DNA of 64,000 bases, taken from positions 62,001 through 126,000 of the forward strand of contig JABLUY010000042.1 in the NCBI GenBank assembly GCA_013306675.1. The letters are read 5' to 3'. The notes under the pieces were generated by a model. That model did not search any database and had not been told where the DNA came from. It saw only the letters and a program-made list of their open reading frames with translations. Below are positions 19,090 to 29,043 of the stretch, piece by piece; the first letter of the stretch is position 1, and every line of letters starts with the position of its first letter. The position numbers were made by a program, and so were the translations under genes. The stretch is from Thraustochytrium sp. TN22. Lineage: Eukaryota > Sar > Bigyra > Thraustochytrida > Thraustochytriidae.

Positions 19090-19836
19090 ATGGGCAAGAA
19101 CAAGACGGTCTCACCCGAGGAGGTGCTGCGGTTCAAGGAGCCGACCACCGGGTTCCTGTGCCCGCTGAGCGCCAACAAGGTCGGTATTGAGTTCTTGAGC
19201 TTTACCATCAAGGACTACGAGACGAAGCGCGTCATCTTTGACATCAGCCGTGACAATGCGGCGGCCTCCGCCGCCGTGGTGACCCCGAGCTCGCTGGCCA
19301 ACCTGAGCGAGGACAGCTACCGCAAGATCCGCTACAACTTTAGCGAGGACGTGCTGCGGACGCCCACCATCTCCACGACGCTCACCTTCTCCGTGGGCGA
19401 CCACGAGGTGGAGGACTTCCGCATGATCGAGCGCCACTACTTCCGCGGCCAGCTTGTCAAGAGCTACGACTTCAAGTTCGGCTTCTGCATCCCCAACAGC
19501 ACCAACACTTGGGAGGCCGTGTACGCCGTCCCCTTGTTGGACGACAAGCTGATCGAGGACATGGTCGCCAACCCGTTCGAGACGCGCTCCGACAGCTTCT
19601 ATTTCGTCAACGGCGACCTCATCATGCACAACAAGGCCGAGTACAACTACTGCGGCGAGCCCGCCGAGGCGAAGCCCACGCCCGGGACGCCGCGCGCCGG
19701 CGCCAAGGCTGGTTCCAAGCAGCAGGCCGCGCCCGGTATGAAGTACGCCGCCAAGATGTCTGCCACCGCGCCCGGCAAGGCGGCGCCCGCGCAGATCCCG
19801 GCCCAGGCCAAGGCTGGCGCCAAGGCATCCTTCTGA
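19090..19836 (+). CDS. UNC119/PDE6D-family lipid-binding chaperone
   Basis: A 248-residue protein of the GMP-PDE-delta fold, closest to UNC119. That family extracts and carries N-myristoylated proteins, especially to cilia or flagella. Diagnostic UNC119 strings are FKEPTTGFLCPLSANKVGIEF, the MIERHYFRGQL block (Met about 112), FGFCIPNSTNT and RSDSFYFVNG...MHNKAEYNY. ATG 19090 (MGKNKTVSPEEVL) is chosen because homology starts there; the open frame upstream is Arg/Ala-rich repeat sequence. An Ala/Lys/Gly/Pro-rich tail of about 55 residues follows the fold and is unusual, since UNC119 normally ends near the fold. A myristoylatable EF-hand protein lies in the same window (41802-42458). Confidence 0.92.
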   Translation: MGKNKTVSPEEVLRFKEPTTGFLCPLSANKVGIEFLSFTIKDYETKRVIFDISRDNAAASAAVVTPSSLANLSEDSYRKIRYNFSEDVLRTPTISTTLTFSVGDHEVEDFRMIERHYFRGQLVKSYDFKFGFCIPNSTNTWEAVYAVPLLDDKLIEDMVANPFETRSDSFYFVNGDLIMHNKAEYNYCGEPAEAKPTPGTPRAGAKAGSKQQAAPGMKYAAKMSATAPGKAAPAQIPAQAKAGAKASF

Positions 19837-19973
19837 GCGCCGCGGTAGCTCCGCGTCGCCCAGATCGATCGACCCCGGCCTCGCTCGCTCGTGCTTGCCT
19901 CGCCCTACCCCGCAGACGCTGCCGCCCCGCGCCCCTTTTCTCCTCTCTTCTGCTCTTTGATGCTTCTCTTTCT

Positions 19974-20005
<32 letters not shown>

Positions 20006-20177
20006 CTGCAGTAGCCAAGCTCCTCTAGGGAGCGAGCTTGCCTGCTTCGGGCACGGGTTCGCCGCACAGCTCACGCTGGCGCGCCGCGCGCCTGCCCCTG
20101 TCCGCCTATCTGCCTGTCTACACCGCCAGCCCTCACCCGGCCGGCCAAACTCACTTCATCTGCTTCTTTTCTCACGT
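19837..20177. other. Convergent spacer with an (AG)n tract
   Basis: About 340 bases between the stops of UNC119 and the LRR-ADAT1 gene. It contains a CT-rich stretch and a perfect AG dinucleotide repeat (19979-20005). No gene is seen. Confidence 0.5.
19979..20005. repeat. (AG)n microsatellite
   Basis: About 13 perfect AG units in the 3' intergenic region shared by two convergent genes. Confidence 0.9.
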
Positions 20178-22283
20178 TCACTGACTTGCTTGCTCGCATT
20201 GCCTCTTGCGAGCTTGAGCGCCGGCCTCTTCCGCTTCCAACGCGAGCCACGCCGGACACACTGGCGCGGCACGCGCCTCGATTGTCAGCCCAGTCTTGCC
20301 ATCAAAGCCCACCGCCGCATCGCCCAGTCCGTGCCACCACACGAAGCTGGCGTCCGAGTCGCCGCGCGTCTGCTGAGGTGCGAGCCCGATATGCAAGGCA
20401 TCCAGCGTCACGCTCGTGGGCTGCGCGCGGGGCAAAGCTTGCACGCAACGCGCTGACCACTTGCGCCCGACGATGACGCTGCCCAGATTCGCCCGCATGC
20501 AGCGCCCCAGCGCCTTGCCTTGCAGGCCCTGTGCCGCCCAGCGCGCGATCTTGTCCGTGCAGCTGTGACGCTCCCCCGCCGAGTACGCCGAGCACGTTGC
20601 GCCGCTGCCAGAACCGCCCTTCTTGCACGGCTCGCCCACCGGCAAGCGCGCGCTGCTGGCCGCGCCGCACGGCGCGGTGCTCGTGAACAAGTGAAAGACA
20701 GTCTGAGGTTCAAGACCACCCCCGGCCTCGAACATGCGCGCCGCGAGGTACTTGAGCAAGCCGCGCCGCGCGAGCACTTCCGCGTGTGAATCTCGCACAC
20801 GTCCGCCGGCCACGTCCCTCTTGACCAAAGCAGCATCCACAAACCGAGTCCCGACCCCGAGCGACACTACCGCGAGATTCCCGTCCTCGCGCTCCTCCAC
20901 AAAGCCGGCCATCACCACCTGACCTGTGATATGCTCCGCGTGGCCCGCGCACACGCGCTCGTAGGTATCCAGACACGCCCTAGCGACTGCGTCTGCGAGG
21001 CCATCATGGCTCGGCGCATGCCACGCCAGGAGCGGTAGCGCGTCGGTGCGGCCCTGAAGCGCCTCACGGACGGCTTCGCGAGTGGGCAGGGCGAGCCTCT
21101 CTTGCTGTCGGGCACCTAGCGTCGCGTCCAGCGCGCACTGTGCCGCCTCCGACGCAGGATTCCCGTGAGCCCAGACCGTGTGCATGTGTGGCGAGGCTTG
21201 CACCGCCCTCTGAAGAACCTGCAAGCCAGCGTCCGTGATGCCGTTGTAGTCAAGATGTAGCTCTCCCAAAGCGCTATGGTCAGAGACGAGCGCGCGGGCG
21301 AGCTGCCGCACGCCTTCGTCGTCAATTCCATTGGAGCCGAGGTCCAAGCTCGTGACGCGACCGTGCTCGATGACCGCTGCGAAGCTCTCGGCCCAGAAAT
21401 TGCCTGGCTGGTTGCTGTACACCTCGACCACGCTCACGCGTTGCAAACGCGGCGCGCCACTGACGAGCGCCCGAGCGAGCGCGGCGGCGCCCTCGGCGCC
21501 GATCTGTGCCTTGGCGAGTCCCAGCACGCAAAGCTCCAGTGGCGGCGCCAGCGGTTCGCGCAAAAAGTCCGCGATAACCACAGTACCGGCGTCTCCAAGC
21601 GCACGCTGGCTCAGCGACCGCAGGCCGTCCGGGTCCGAGGCGCACGCCAAGAGCGTGTTGACTGCCAGCTGGCCCTCGAGCGCGTGCGCGCCCCCGTTCT
21701 CTGCGCCTGGGTTGTCACCGAGGTCCACGCCCCGCAGCGCGGGGCTCTCTCGAGCGAGCTCGCGAAGTCGCTCTACGGCGGACCCGTCGAGCCCATTCCG
21801 TCGCAGGTCCAGCCTACGCGACTGCGCCGCTTTAGCGAGCTCGCATACCAGCTGCAGCGCGTCGTCCTGGGCTGAGCCGAGCCCCGCGCGCGCGAGCTTG
21901 ACCTCGGCCGCACCATCCGCGAAGGCCCTCCTTACCGCGTCCAGGACCGCCTCGCGCTTCCGCCCGGTGTCGCGGGGCCTTCGCTTTGGGCCTAGCGCCC
22001 GAAACGAGAGCTCTGCGCGACGGGACTCCACTTCCCAGCGCTGTGCGGCGAGCTCGTCCAGCACGTTCTGCGGCAGATTGGACCAGAGTCTGGCCGCCAC
22101 CTTGGACGTCCCACCGCGGCCCGTTCGCGGCGCCTTGTACTCCACCTCCACCTGCCGCTCTTCGCCTTCGGGCACGGCTGCGTCGAGTGGGCCCACTTCG
22201 CGCAGCAGCTTCCACAGCTCCTGCTCGTCCACCGGCGCCGCGCCCTGCACCTCCGCTTGCACGAGGAGCCCGTGCGGCTCCAT
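20178..22283 (-). CDS. LRR-ADAT1 fusion: tRNA-type adenosine deaminase with leucine-rich repeats
   Basis: A 701-residue protein. The C-terminal third is an ADAT1/ADAR-type deaminase domain, which in ADAT1 converts A37 of tRNA-Ala to inosine. The zinc and proton-transfer residues are present: His about 500 and Glu about 502 in DSHAEVLARRG, Cys about 539 in STAPCG and Cys about 575 in SCTDKIARW, followed by GLQGKAL and VIVGRKWS as in the family. Residues about 150-385 are ribonuclease-inhibitor-type leucine-rich repeats (LDLGSNGIDDEG, LHLDYNGITDAG). The first 110 residues are unrecognised. ATG 22283 is chosen; the frame continues to about 23231 but there runs antisense to a spliced gene. I know of no standard ADAT1 with LRRs. 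Confidence 0.85.
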   Translation of the reverse strand: MEPHGLLVQAEVQGAAPVDEQELWKLLREVGPLDAAVPEGEERQVEVEYKAPRTGRGGTSKVAARLWSNLPQNVLDELAAQRWEVESRRAELSFRALGPKRRPRDTGRKREAVLDAVRRAFADGAAEVKLARAGLGSAQDDALQLVCELAKAAQSRRLDLRRNGLDGSAVERLRELARESPALRGVDLGDNPGAENGGAHALEGQLAVNTLLACASDPDGLRSLSQRALGDAGTVVIADFLREPLAPPLELCVLGLAKAQIGAEGAAALARALVSGAPRLQRVSVVEVYSNQPGNFWAESFAAVIEHGRVTSLDLGSNGIDDEGVRQLARALVSDHSALGELHLDYNGITDAGLQVLQRAVQASPHMHTVWAHGNPASEAAQCALDATLGARQQERLALPTREAVREALQGRTDALPLLAWHAPSHDGLADAVARACLDTYERVCAGHAEHITGQVVMAGFVEEREDGNLAVVSLGVGTRFVDAALVKRDVAGGRVRDSHAEVLARRGLLKYLAARMFEAGGGLEPQTVFHLFTSTAPCGAASSARLPVGEPCKKGGSGSGATCSAYSAGERHSCTDKIARWAAQGLQGKALGRCMRANLGSVIVGRKWSARCVQALPRAQPTSVTLDALHIGLAPQQTRGDSDASFVWWHGLGDAAVGFDGKTGLTIEARAAPVCPAWLALEAEEAGAQARKRQCEQASQ

Positions 22284-22765
22284 GCTGCGCCCACCCCGAC
22301 GCGTGCGGTTGCGTGCAAGCAGGCGCGAGCGCGAGGGAAGGGCGCCCCCGCGCGCCCCGCCCGCGCCGCCGCCGCCGCCGCCGCTGCGCGCGCCCGCGTG
22401 CGCTGAGAGAGAAGAGCTGCCGGAGTTCTTGGTCTGTGCCACTGCACTGCCGTCAACTTCAAGGTCCAGAGCGCCGCCTTCGCGGTCGTTAGCCACCGCC
22501 AGTTCGAAAAAGATCTTGACGGACGCAACGGCGCCGAGCAAAGGAGGAAGGCAGGAAGGCGTTGCGCGGTCCAGGACAAGCTCTTCCGTGCGCACCAAGC
22601 GAGCAGAGCGGACTCGCTCGGGTTCTTTCGGTCGGTCGGTCGGCCGGTCGCTTGAGCCAAGCGAAGTTTTCAAAACTGAAAGAAGGCTCCAAGCTCGCGC
22701 TCTAAGCTCGCGCACCAAGCTCACGCACCAAGCTTCAAGACACAGGACGCGGCAGAGTTGGTACC
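22284..22765. other. Divergent promoter region, LRR-ADAT1 and two-exon gene
   Basis: About 480 bases between divergent start codons, including a CCG repeat (about 22360-22385) and a CGGT tandem run (about 22628-22650). The minus-strand frame is open through it but lacks homology, so I leave it as spacer. Confidence 0.45.
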
Positions 22766-23316
22766 ATGAGCCAGCCGCTGGCGCTCGCAGACAAAGAGGA
22801 CTCGACTGACGATGTGCTGCTGTCCGAAAGCGAGGAAGACCCGGCCGGCGCGCTGCTGGCCGGGCTGGAGGACAGGGACCTGCGCGACGGGCAGGGCGCG
22901 TCCGCGCACAGGGCGGAGCGCGTGCTGACGCAGACACGGCAGGCACTGCAAGAGGTGAGTGGGTGGAAGAAGAGGGCGTGCGGGAACCCTTTGCTCGCAG
23001 GCTCAGCTCTGCTGCATCGTTAAGTGGAAGCCTGCCTGACCGAAACGCCTGCCAAACGCAGCGTCTTACGCACCAAGAGGACGCCCTTGTGCACGCGGAC
23101 TTTGTGCTTGCCGTGGCGGAGCATAACCTGCTCATGCGCGCGCGACACGATCTGGACGCGGAGCAGCGCCGCTTTGATGCGGCGATGCAGGCCTTCCAGG
23201 CCGCCTGCCACGCCGTCAAGCTGCGCGCCACCGTGTCGCCTCACAACGCCCCCTCCGACGCCGTCGGTCCCGCGAGCTGCCCCGCCCTGGGCATCGGCCG
23301 CTCCTCCCGGCCGTAG
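22766..23316 (+). CDS. Small two-exon gene, helical protein of unknown function
   Basis: Two exons, 22766-22954 and 23062-23316, join in phase 0 to give about 147 residues. The intron (107 bases) has a GTGAGT donor, a CTGAC branch-point candidate at 23036-23040 and a CAG acceptor at 23059-23061. Reading through without splicing stops at 23023. Exon 1 gives an acidic N-terminus (DDVLLSESEED) running into ERVLTQTRQALQE; exon 2 continues RLTHQEDALVHADF and about 55 helical residues, and ends with a Pro/Ser-rich tail. The helical, heptad-like character suggests a small coiled-coil subunit. I do not recognise the family. It lies head to head with the LRR-ADAT1 gene. Confidence 0.75.
22955..23061 (+). 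other. Spliceosomal intron
   Basis: The only intron I can define in the window. Donor GAG|GTGAGT, branch-point candidate CTGAC 21 bases before the acceptor, acceptor AACGCAG|CGT. An earlier AG (22999-23000) would lead to a stop 13 codons on, so the later one is preferred. Confidence 0.75.
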
Positions 23317-23835
23317 GCCGCGATGTCGAAAAAGATGCCGTGATCTCGTAAGCCCTGCCAGTGATTTTTGGGCGCGCATCCGTTGACTCCTTGTGAGCCG
23401 CTCACTGCAGCACGGGGGCGCCGCGGCCTCGACTCGGACTCGGACTCGGTCTCGCTCGGTGCGGCCCTGACACCGCTGCGGCGCTGCCAGCTCCGACTCC
23501 CTCCGTGACAGTGAGTGACGCGGGACCTCAGCTAAGCTTTCGCCGGCGGTGCCAGTGGCGCGAGGCGGCTCGCGGCCGCAGCCGCCGCAGCCGGCGGGCC
23601 ACGGGGCCAGGACGAGCGGCGGCGCACACCCACCGCCACTGCGCGCCACTGCGCGCCACTGTCATCACTGCAAGGTTCGCATTTTGCCGCGTTCTCCGCT
23701 CGCTTGAGTCGTGCGCACTCGCTCGCGTGGCGACTCGCTCAGGCTTTCGCGCTCTAGCTAGCGCCCTCGTGCGCTCTCGCGCTGGCGCGTCGCACGGCAG
23801 GCAGGCCCTGTCGATAGAAAAAGCACGGCGGCCGC
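23317..23835. other. Spacer between the two-exon gene and the 1735-residue gene
   Basis: About 520 bases with a TGACAGTGA at 23506-23514, sense to both flanking genes, and a CTAGCTAGC cluster at 23754-23762, 75 bases before the next start codon. No gene is seen. Confidence 0.5.
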
Positions 23836-26800
23836 ATGGCTTCGGCTCCGGCTTCGGCCGAGGTCGGCACGGCTGCGGCAGGTGACGCGACGCCCGCCAG
23901 CTCCATGGCAGTGGTGGTGGAGACCGAGGACGAGGACGGCCAGCTCGTGCAGGAGGCCTGCGAGGCCGCCGCGCTGGCGGCGCCCGAAGATGTCCTGGCT
24001 GTCTTGCGCGACGTGAGCGACAAGCTTTGCGCGAGCCTCGTGGCGCAGCGCGAGGCTGCGTTCCGCGCCGCCTGTGCCGAGGTGGAGGAGGCCTTCCCGG
24101 TGCCAGAGACGGCGCGCAGCACGGAGACCAGCAGCACCACCGGCAAGAAGAGCAGCGGGGGGTCGAGCAAGAGTTCTAGCGGCAGCGGTGCCAAAAAGGG
24201 CGGCATCAAGAAGAAGAAGTCGCAAAAGAGCGTCAGCAGCAAAGCCGGCGCGGCGCGGCGGAAACGGCAGGAGGCGCTCGATGCGGTGCCCCGACCGGTG
24301 CCGCCCGTCTTGGCAGTCACCTCTTCTGCGTATCGAGGCGCGCTTGACGAGGAGCGCAGCGGCGACGAGGTCGTCATTGAGACGGCGGAGGACCTGCGCA
24401 CGCTGTATGAGGAATGGGACGTGCTCGCCGAGCAGCGCGTGGAGCTGCTTGCCATGCGCGGCTTGCGCGACATGGTGGACATGCTGCAGCACCATGACTC
24501 CATGGCGGATGCGGTACTTTTCGAGACCTACCAGCTACTCCACAACACGGACCTGGAGCGCATCGCGTGGGAGCCGCTCTGCGCATTGGGCACAGTGCTC
24601 GCCGCGCCGGCCCGCTCGGCGCCCAGCGAAGGTCTCGAAGCCGACCGCTACCGCGGACTCTGTGCCTGGGCGTTGGCAAGACATCCGCGCGCAGTGCGTG
24701 CGACCCTAGAGCGCGGCCACAGCATGCTTGCGCAGGCCATCGCGGAGCTGCAGGCGGCTGACTCGCTGCGGTCTGCCAAGCCGGGCGCCGAGGCGCTGAT
24801 CTTCGTCAGGGCGGCCGTGGCGCTGAGCGCGCACGCAGAGGAGGACGCCTACCTGAGCAAGCGTTCAGCACAGGAGTGCTTCGTGGACCTGGGCCGGCGT
24901 GCCAACGACGGTCGCGTCCTGCTGAGCAGCCTCGTTCTTTTGCACAATACTTTCTACGTATTCCTGCGTCACGAAGGCGGCAGCGACGACGCGAAGCGGT
25001 TGCTTCTGGGCCGCCTCGCGAATCACATCGCCTCGCCGCACCTCGTGGCGCACGACGTGGAAGCGAATGGGGCCCTTGCGCGCACGGACATGTCGACCGT
25101 TCTGCTCGCCTCGAGCGCCATGACCCGTGCATGCGCCAGCGTGCCAACCTACGTGGCCGCAGACCTGCTATGCTCCAGTGGCGCCGTGCGACGCGTGCTG
25201 GCGCTCGGGGAGTGGTGCTACGAGACGCTCATGATGGCCCACGTCAAGTCCGTGGACGAGGCTCGCTGCGGCGGGCTCCGCGTGCCGGGGTCGCGGGAGT
25301 GCCTGCGGCCGTACACCGAAGAGCTTTTGAAAGCACTGGGCCTCGAGGCGAGCGCGGACCCGCGACTCTCGCTCGTGCGTGTCATGCTGCTACAGACGTG
25401 TTTCCTCCTGAGCGTGTCCCTCTACGACATTCAGGATCAAATGGCCAACACGGAGACCAACCACACCTTCTTCGTCGCGGTGGTCGCCTTCCTGTGCCGA
25501 GCCGTGCACTTTGTGCGCGCGGAGTGGATCCAAATTGCCGACGCCAAGGCCGTGGAGCGCGAGCGGCGCGCTGCGGAGGCCGCGGCCGCGGCCGAGCTGG
25601 CGGCGATCCGCGCGCTGGAGACGGGCGCGGCCAAGGGCGACGAGGCCAGCGGCAACGACACAGCGGCGCCCGACGCGGTTGAGGAGCACCCGCAGGAGTG
25701 GATCCTGCGTAACATTGAGCTCTGCGCGCTCCAGGGTGTGCGCGCGCTGCTCGACGCCGACTACTTGGCTGTGGATGACCTTGCAGCGTCCTTCCTGGAC
25801 GAGCACCTGCCGCATCTGGCCGGCTTTCTGGACTGCATGACGGTGGATGCGCGACGCGCCAGTATCGACATCGTGAATCGCGTCATCGTGGTGTTCGAGG
25901 GCGTGGCAGACCAGGGGCGGTCCGCCGCCCTCTTGTCCCGCGTCTCTGCGCTGGTGGAGCCCGTCTTGGTTGTGGACCTGCTGCTGGAGGACCCGACCGA
26001 GGAGAATGTGGCCTTTTTGCTGTGTCGTATCGCAAAACACTCGGCCGATGGCGTGGCCTCCGAGATTTTGTGCAACGTGCTCTCGCTCCTGGACCACCGC
26101 ACCATCTCGCTCACCGCGGATAGCGCGAACAACGCTGACGTCCTGGTCATTGTATATCTGCTGGACGTGGTTCTCTACGCGGCGGCGTGCCCAGAGCGAC
26201 GCGCGCTCATGGGCACGCTCGAAGGCGGGAGCGCTGTGGAGATTTTGTTGGGCTGCCTGACGCGTATGCTAGCGTTGGACACACGGCCCTTTGCGGTGTT
26301 TCAGTGCATCATGCACGCGTGCATGACGCTGACGTTGGTGCTGCAGAACGTGGAGAATATTGAGCGCTTTTCGCGCGCCCGCGGCGTGCAGCTGCTGTGC
26401 GCGCTCGTGGAGGAGTTTGGCCGCGTCAGCGTGCGGCTCGCGCCCGGCCTGGAGAAGCGACGCACGTACGATGTGCTCTTGTGCGCGCTCAAGCTGTGGC
26501 GCGTCATCATCATGACGCCCTCGGTGCTCTTCCAGCAGGAGGTTCTGTGCGCCGAGGCGATGGACACGCTCTTCACGCTGGCGTGCGCGGACTTTGACGA
26601 GGACGAGGCCCCGGAATTCCAGCGCTGCTGCGCGCAGGCGAAGCGCATCGCAGCCTCCATCCTGGCGGCGCTCCCGTTCAAGCGCGAGGTGTCGGAGCCC
26701 TGCCTCATCGCCGTGGCGCGCAAGTTCATCTGCCAAGACTATAGCCGCGTGTTGGACGTGGCGGTGGAGCAGCAGTCCTTCGGAGCGCGCCTGTTCAGTC

Positions 26801-29043
26801 GCGTCGAGCTCTCAGAAACCGGCCACGAGCTGCTGCGGCGCTCCAAGGTTGTGCGCGCCCTGGTCCAGTTCGTGTGCCACGTGGTGCCTGCTGCGGCGGC
26901 GCCAGATGATCTCGTCCAGGACGACGCGCGCAAGGAGAGCGCGCTTATCGGTCTGCTCTATCTGTGCGCGGACGATGCACGGACGCAGGTATTTTTGTGC
27001 ACCACGGCGCTCTACCGGCTGCTCAAGTTCGCCTGGACGACCCAGTCCCCACACCAGCATGCGCTGGTGGGCCGCCTCCTGGAGCAGCTAGCGCGCAACA
27101 AGCTCAACCGCACGAAGCTCTTCAAGGCGGAGATGCGCGCTCGGGCCGTGGCACTGCGCGCCCGGACCGGCGCCGGAGCAGAGGGCTATCGCTCGCCGCG
27201 GCCGCGGCTGGACGAGGCTTCGTCTGCGAACCCGCTCTCTTTGGAGACGACGGCCACCCTGACGGCCACCCTGCCATCCGTACTGGCGTCGCCGTCGCCG
27301 TCGCCTGCCGGGCGCTGCTCGTCTGAGTCTTTGGCTTCGACCTCATCCTCGCCGGTGTCCGCCACGGCGTCGCTTCCAATGGCCCCGACACTCTCGAACG
27401 CAGGTGAGGAGGTCACGGAGAGGCCTGAGCAGAGCGCCAATGCAGAGGCAGTGGCGGAGGCGGAGGCGGAGTACCACTCCGTGGAGGAGGCATCAGCGGC
27501 GTTCGAGGTGCACGAGTTCATCCGTGTGCGCCACCAGTTCAATACGTGGCTGGAGAAGGAGGATGCGTCCGGCAAAACGAAGCGGCGCTCGGGGGACATA
27601 AACAAGAAGGCCGGGACGCGCGGCGGCCGCGTCCCGGCGCTGGGCCGGAGCGGGCCTACCAACAAGAAGGCGATGCAGACGCTGGAGACTTCGGAGCTCT
27701 GGCGCTTCCGGGACTCCATTCTGACGCCCGAGGCGAACCTGTCCGCGGTGGCCTGCAGCAACGGGCGGCAGCCCAGCGCGCAGCCCCACGGCGACCTGCA
27801 CGTCGCCATGAACCAACCCATGAAGCTGTTGTGGACAAACAGACGCATTGTTGGCACGCTCGAGGAGGGCGAGAAGACGGCGCGTGAGCCAGGCGCCGCA
27901 CCGCTCGGCACGCTCAAGTCCGACAAGCTGTGGCGTCTGCACGACCCGAGCGACCCGTTTCTGCAGCTCGTGGAGCGCATCCCGGTGCCGGCACACGCGC
28001 GCGACATGGACGTCCCGGACCTCGCGTACCTGCACGGCGGCCACGGCGCCTCGCTTGGCGCGAGCCACACGAATCGAATGTCGGAGGACGGCGACGAGGT
28101 CGCCGGTTCGCGCGTGGATGAACGATGCCGGGCGCTCTGGGTGCCCGGTTTCTGCTCGCTCGGGGCGTTGCCAGCGCCGGCCACCGTGGTCCGTCCGCGC
28201 TCCAAGCCCGGCACACAGGACTGGGTGCGTAGACTTGGCCGCCTCAAGTGCTGGACAGCGCACGGCGAGCTCGTGCGCCTCCCAGCGCAGCTCTGGGTGC
28301 GGGACGTGTCCGAGCCGCGGCGTGGCACAGCGCTTCTGCGGGAGCCGGGCCCTGAGGGCGCTGACACGGCCGAGGCGGGCGCCGATGGCTTTGAGAGCAT
28401 CGCGGTGGCGGCGCTCGGCCATGCCGGCTTGGGCGGCTTGTGCCCTCTGTTCTGCTACTACTCGGCGCGCGCAAATCTGGAAGTCCGCACCCTGTTCGAA
28501 GAGCTTGGCCTGGAGCCGCTGCCCCGCAAGGACCCGGCGCCGGAGACTCTGGACGAGTTTTTCTCGCTCGTGCGCGAGCGTCTGGGCGAGGCGAGCCCGG
28601 GGCCGCTGCAGGAGGCCGTGGGCCGCGCGTTTGGCGACGCTCGCGACGCCTTTGATCTCTGGCCGCGCCTGCGCACGGTGCTGGGACCTGTGCTAGGCGA
28701 CCACGCCCGTATGCTCGCGCGTGTTGGGGGGCTTCGCGCGCTGGCTGACCTGCTCCAGGAGGACGAAGTCCTGCAGAAGGAGGCGGCGCTCGCACTAGCC
28801 ATGGCCAGCCCGCTGCAGGACGCGGACGAGCAGATGGCGGTCGCGGTCTGCTGGCTTGCGCAGGCCCTGGTTCGGCGGCCCGTGCGGCTCCCCGTGGACC
28901 GCGACGAGGACGCCAAACAGGAGGCCAAGGCGAAAAAGGGCAAGCGCAAGGACCCCCCGCAGCCGGAGCCCGAGCCCGAGCCGCTCGCACCGGTGCGAGC
29001 CGTGCGCCAGCTGCTGACGCGCCTGCACCACCTTTTGCGTTGA
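23836..29043 (+). CDS. 1735-residue protein of unknown function, mostly helical
   Basis: A single uninterrupted frame of 1735 codons with strong third-position GC. I do not recognise a family. Residues about 95-140 are a Ser/Gly/Lys tract with a polybasic core (IKKKKSQKS). Residues about 180-1090 read as amphipathic helices with conserved Leu/Ala spacing, as in an armadillo/HEAT-like solenoid, with an Ala/Glu-rich helix near 575-600. Residues about 1095-1230 are Ser/Pro/Thr/Ala-rich and probably disordered. Residues about 1240-1735 form a second folded part with repeated K/ELWR(F/L) strings (SELWRFRDS, DKLWRLHDP), and the end is Lys/Glu/Pro-rich. There are no membrane segments. A scaffold role is only a guess. 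ATG 23836 is the first Met in frame. Confidence 0.8.
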   Translation: MASAPASAEVGTAAAGDATPASSMAVVVETEDEDGQLVQEACEAAALAAPEDVLAVLRDVSDKLCASLVAQREAAFRAACAEVEEAFPVPETARSTETSSTTGKKSSGGSSKSSSGSGAKKGGIKKKKSQKSVSSKAGAARRKRQEALDAVPRPVPPVLAVTSSAYRGALDEERSGDEVVIETAEDLRTLYEEWDVLAEQRVELLAMRGLRDMVDMLQHHDSMADAVLFETYQLLHNTDLERIAWEPLCALGTVLAAPARSAPSEGLEADRYRGLCAWALARHPRAVRATLERGHSMLAQAIAELQAADSLRSAKPGAEALIFVRAAVALSAHAEEDAYLSKRSAQECFVDLGRRANDGRVLLSSLVLLHNTFYVFLRHEGGSDDAKRLLLGRLANHIASPHLVAHDVEANGALARTDMSTVLLASSAMTRACASVPTYVAADLLCSSGAVRRVLALGEWCYETLMMAHVKSVDEARCGGLRVPGSRECLRPYTEELLKALGLEASADPRLSLVRVMLLQTCFLLSVSLYDIQDQMANTETNHTFFVAVVAFLCRAVHFVRAEWIQIADAKAVERERRAAEAAAAAELAAIRALETGAAKGDEASGNDTAAPDAVEEHPQEWILRNIELCALQGVRALLDADYLAVDDLAASFLDEHLPHLAGFLDCMTVDARRASIDIVNRVIVVFEGVADQGRSAALLSRVSALVEPVLVVDLLLEDPTEENVAFLLCRIAKHSADGVASEILCNVLSLLDHRTISLTADSANNADVLVIVYLLDVVLYAAACPERRALMGTLEGGSAVEILLGCLTRMLALDTRPFAVFQCIMHACMTLTLVLQNVENIERFSRARGVQLLCALVEEFGRVSVRLAPGLEKRRTYDVLLCALKLWRVIIMTPSVLFQQEVLCAEAMDTLFTLACADFDEDEAPEFQRCCAQAKRIAASILAALPFKREVSEPCLIAVARKFICQDYSRVLDVAVEQQSFGARLFSRVELSETGHELLRRSKVVRALVQFVCHVVPAAAAPDDLVQDDARKESALIGLLYLCADDARTQVFLCTTALYRLLKFAWTTQSPHQHALVGRLLEQLARNKLNRTKLFKAEMRARAVALRARTGAGAEGYRSPRPRLDEASSANPLSLETTATLTATLPSVLASPSPSPAGRCSSESLASTSSSPVSATASLPMAPTLSNAGEEVTERPEQSANAEAVAEAEAEYHSVEEASAAFEVHEFIRVRHQFNTWLEKEDASGKTKRRSGDINKKAGTRGGRVPALGRSGPTNKKAMQTLETSELWRFRDSILTPEANLSAVACSNGRQPSAQPHGDLHVAMNQPMKLLWTNRRIVGTLEEGEKTAREPGAAPLGTLKSDKLWRLHDPSDPFLQLVERIPVPAHARDMDVPDLAYLHGGHGASLGASHTNRMSEDGDEVAGSRVDERCRALWVPGFCSLGALPAPATVVRPRSKPGTQDWVRRLGRLKCWTAHGELVRLPAQLWVRDVSEPRRGTALLREPGPEGADTAEAGADGFESIAVAALGHAGLGGLCPLFCYYSARANLEVRTLFEELGLEPLPRKDPAPETLDEFFSLVRERLGEASPGPLQEAVGRAFGDARDAFDLWPRLRTVLGPVLGDHARMLARVGGLRALADLLQEDEVLQKEAALALAMASPLQDADEQMAVAVCWLAQALVRRPVRLPVDRDEDAKQEAKAKKGKRKDPPQPEPEPEPLAPVRAVRQLLTRLHHLLR

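Noticed and set aside
22284-23231. N-terminal extension of the LRR-ADAT1 frame
   Set aside because: It runs antisense to the spliced gene at 22766-23316 and shows no homology; Met 22283 is preferred.
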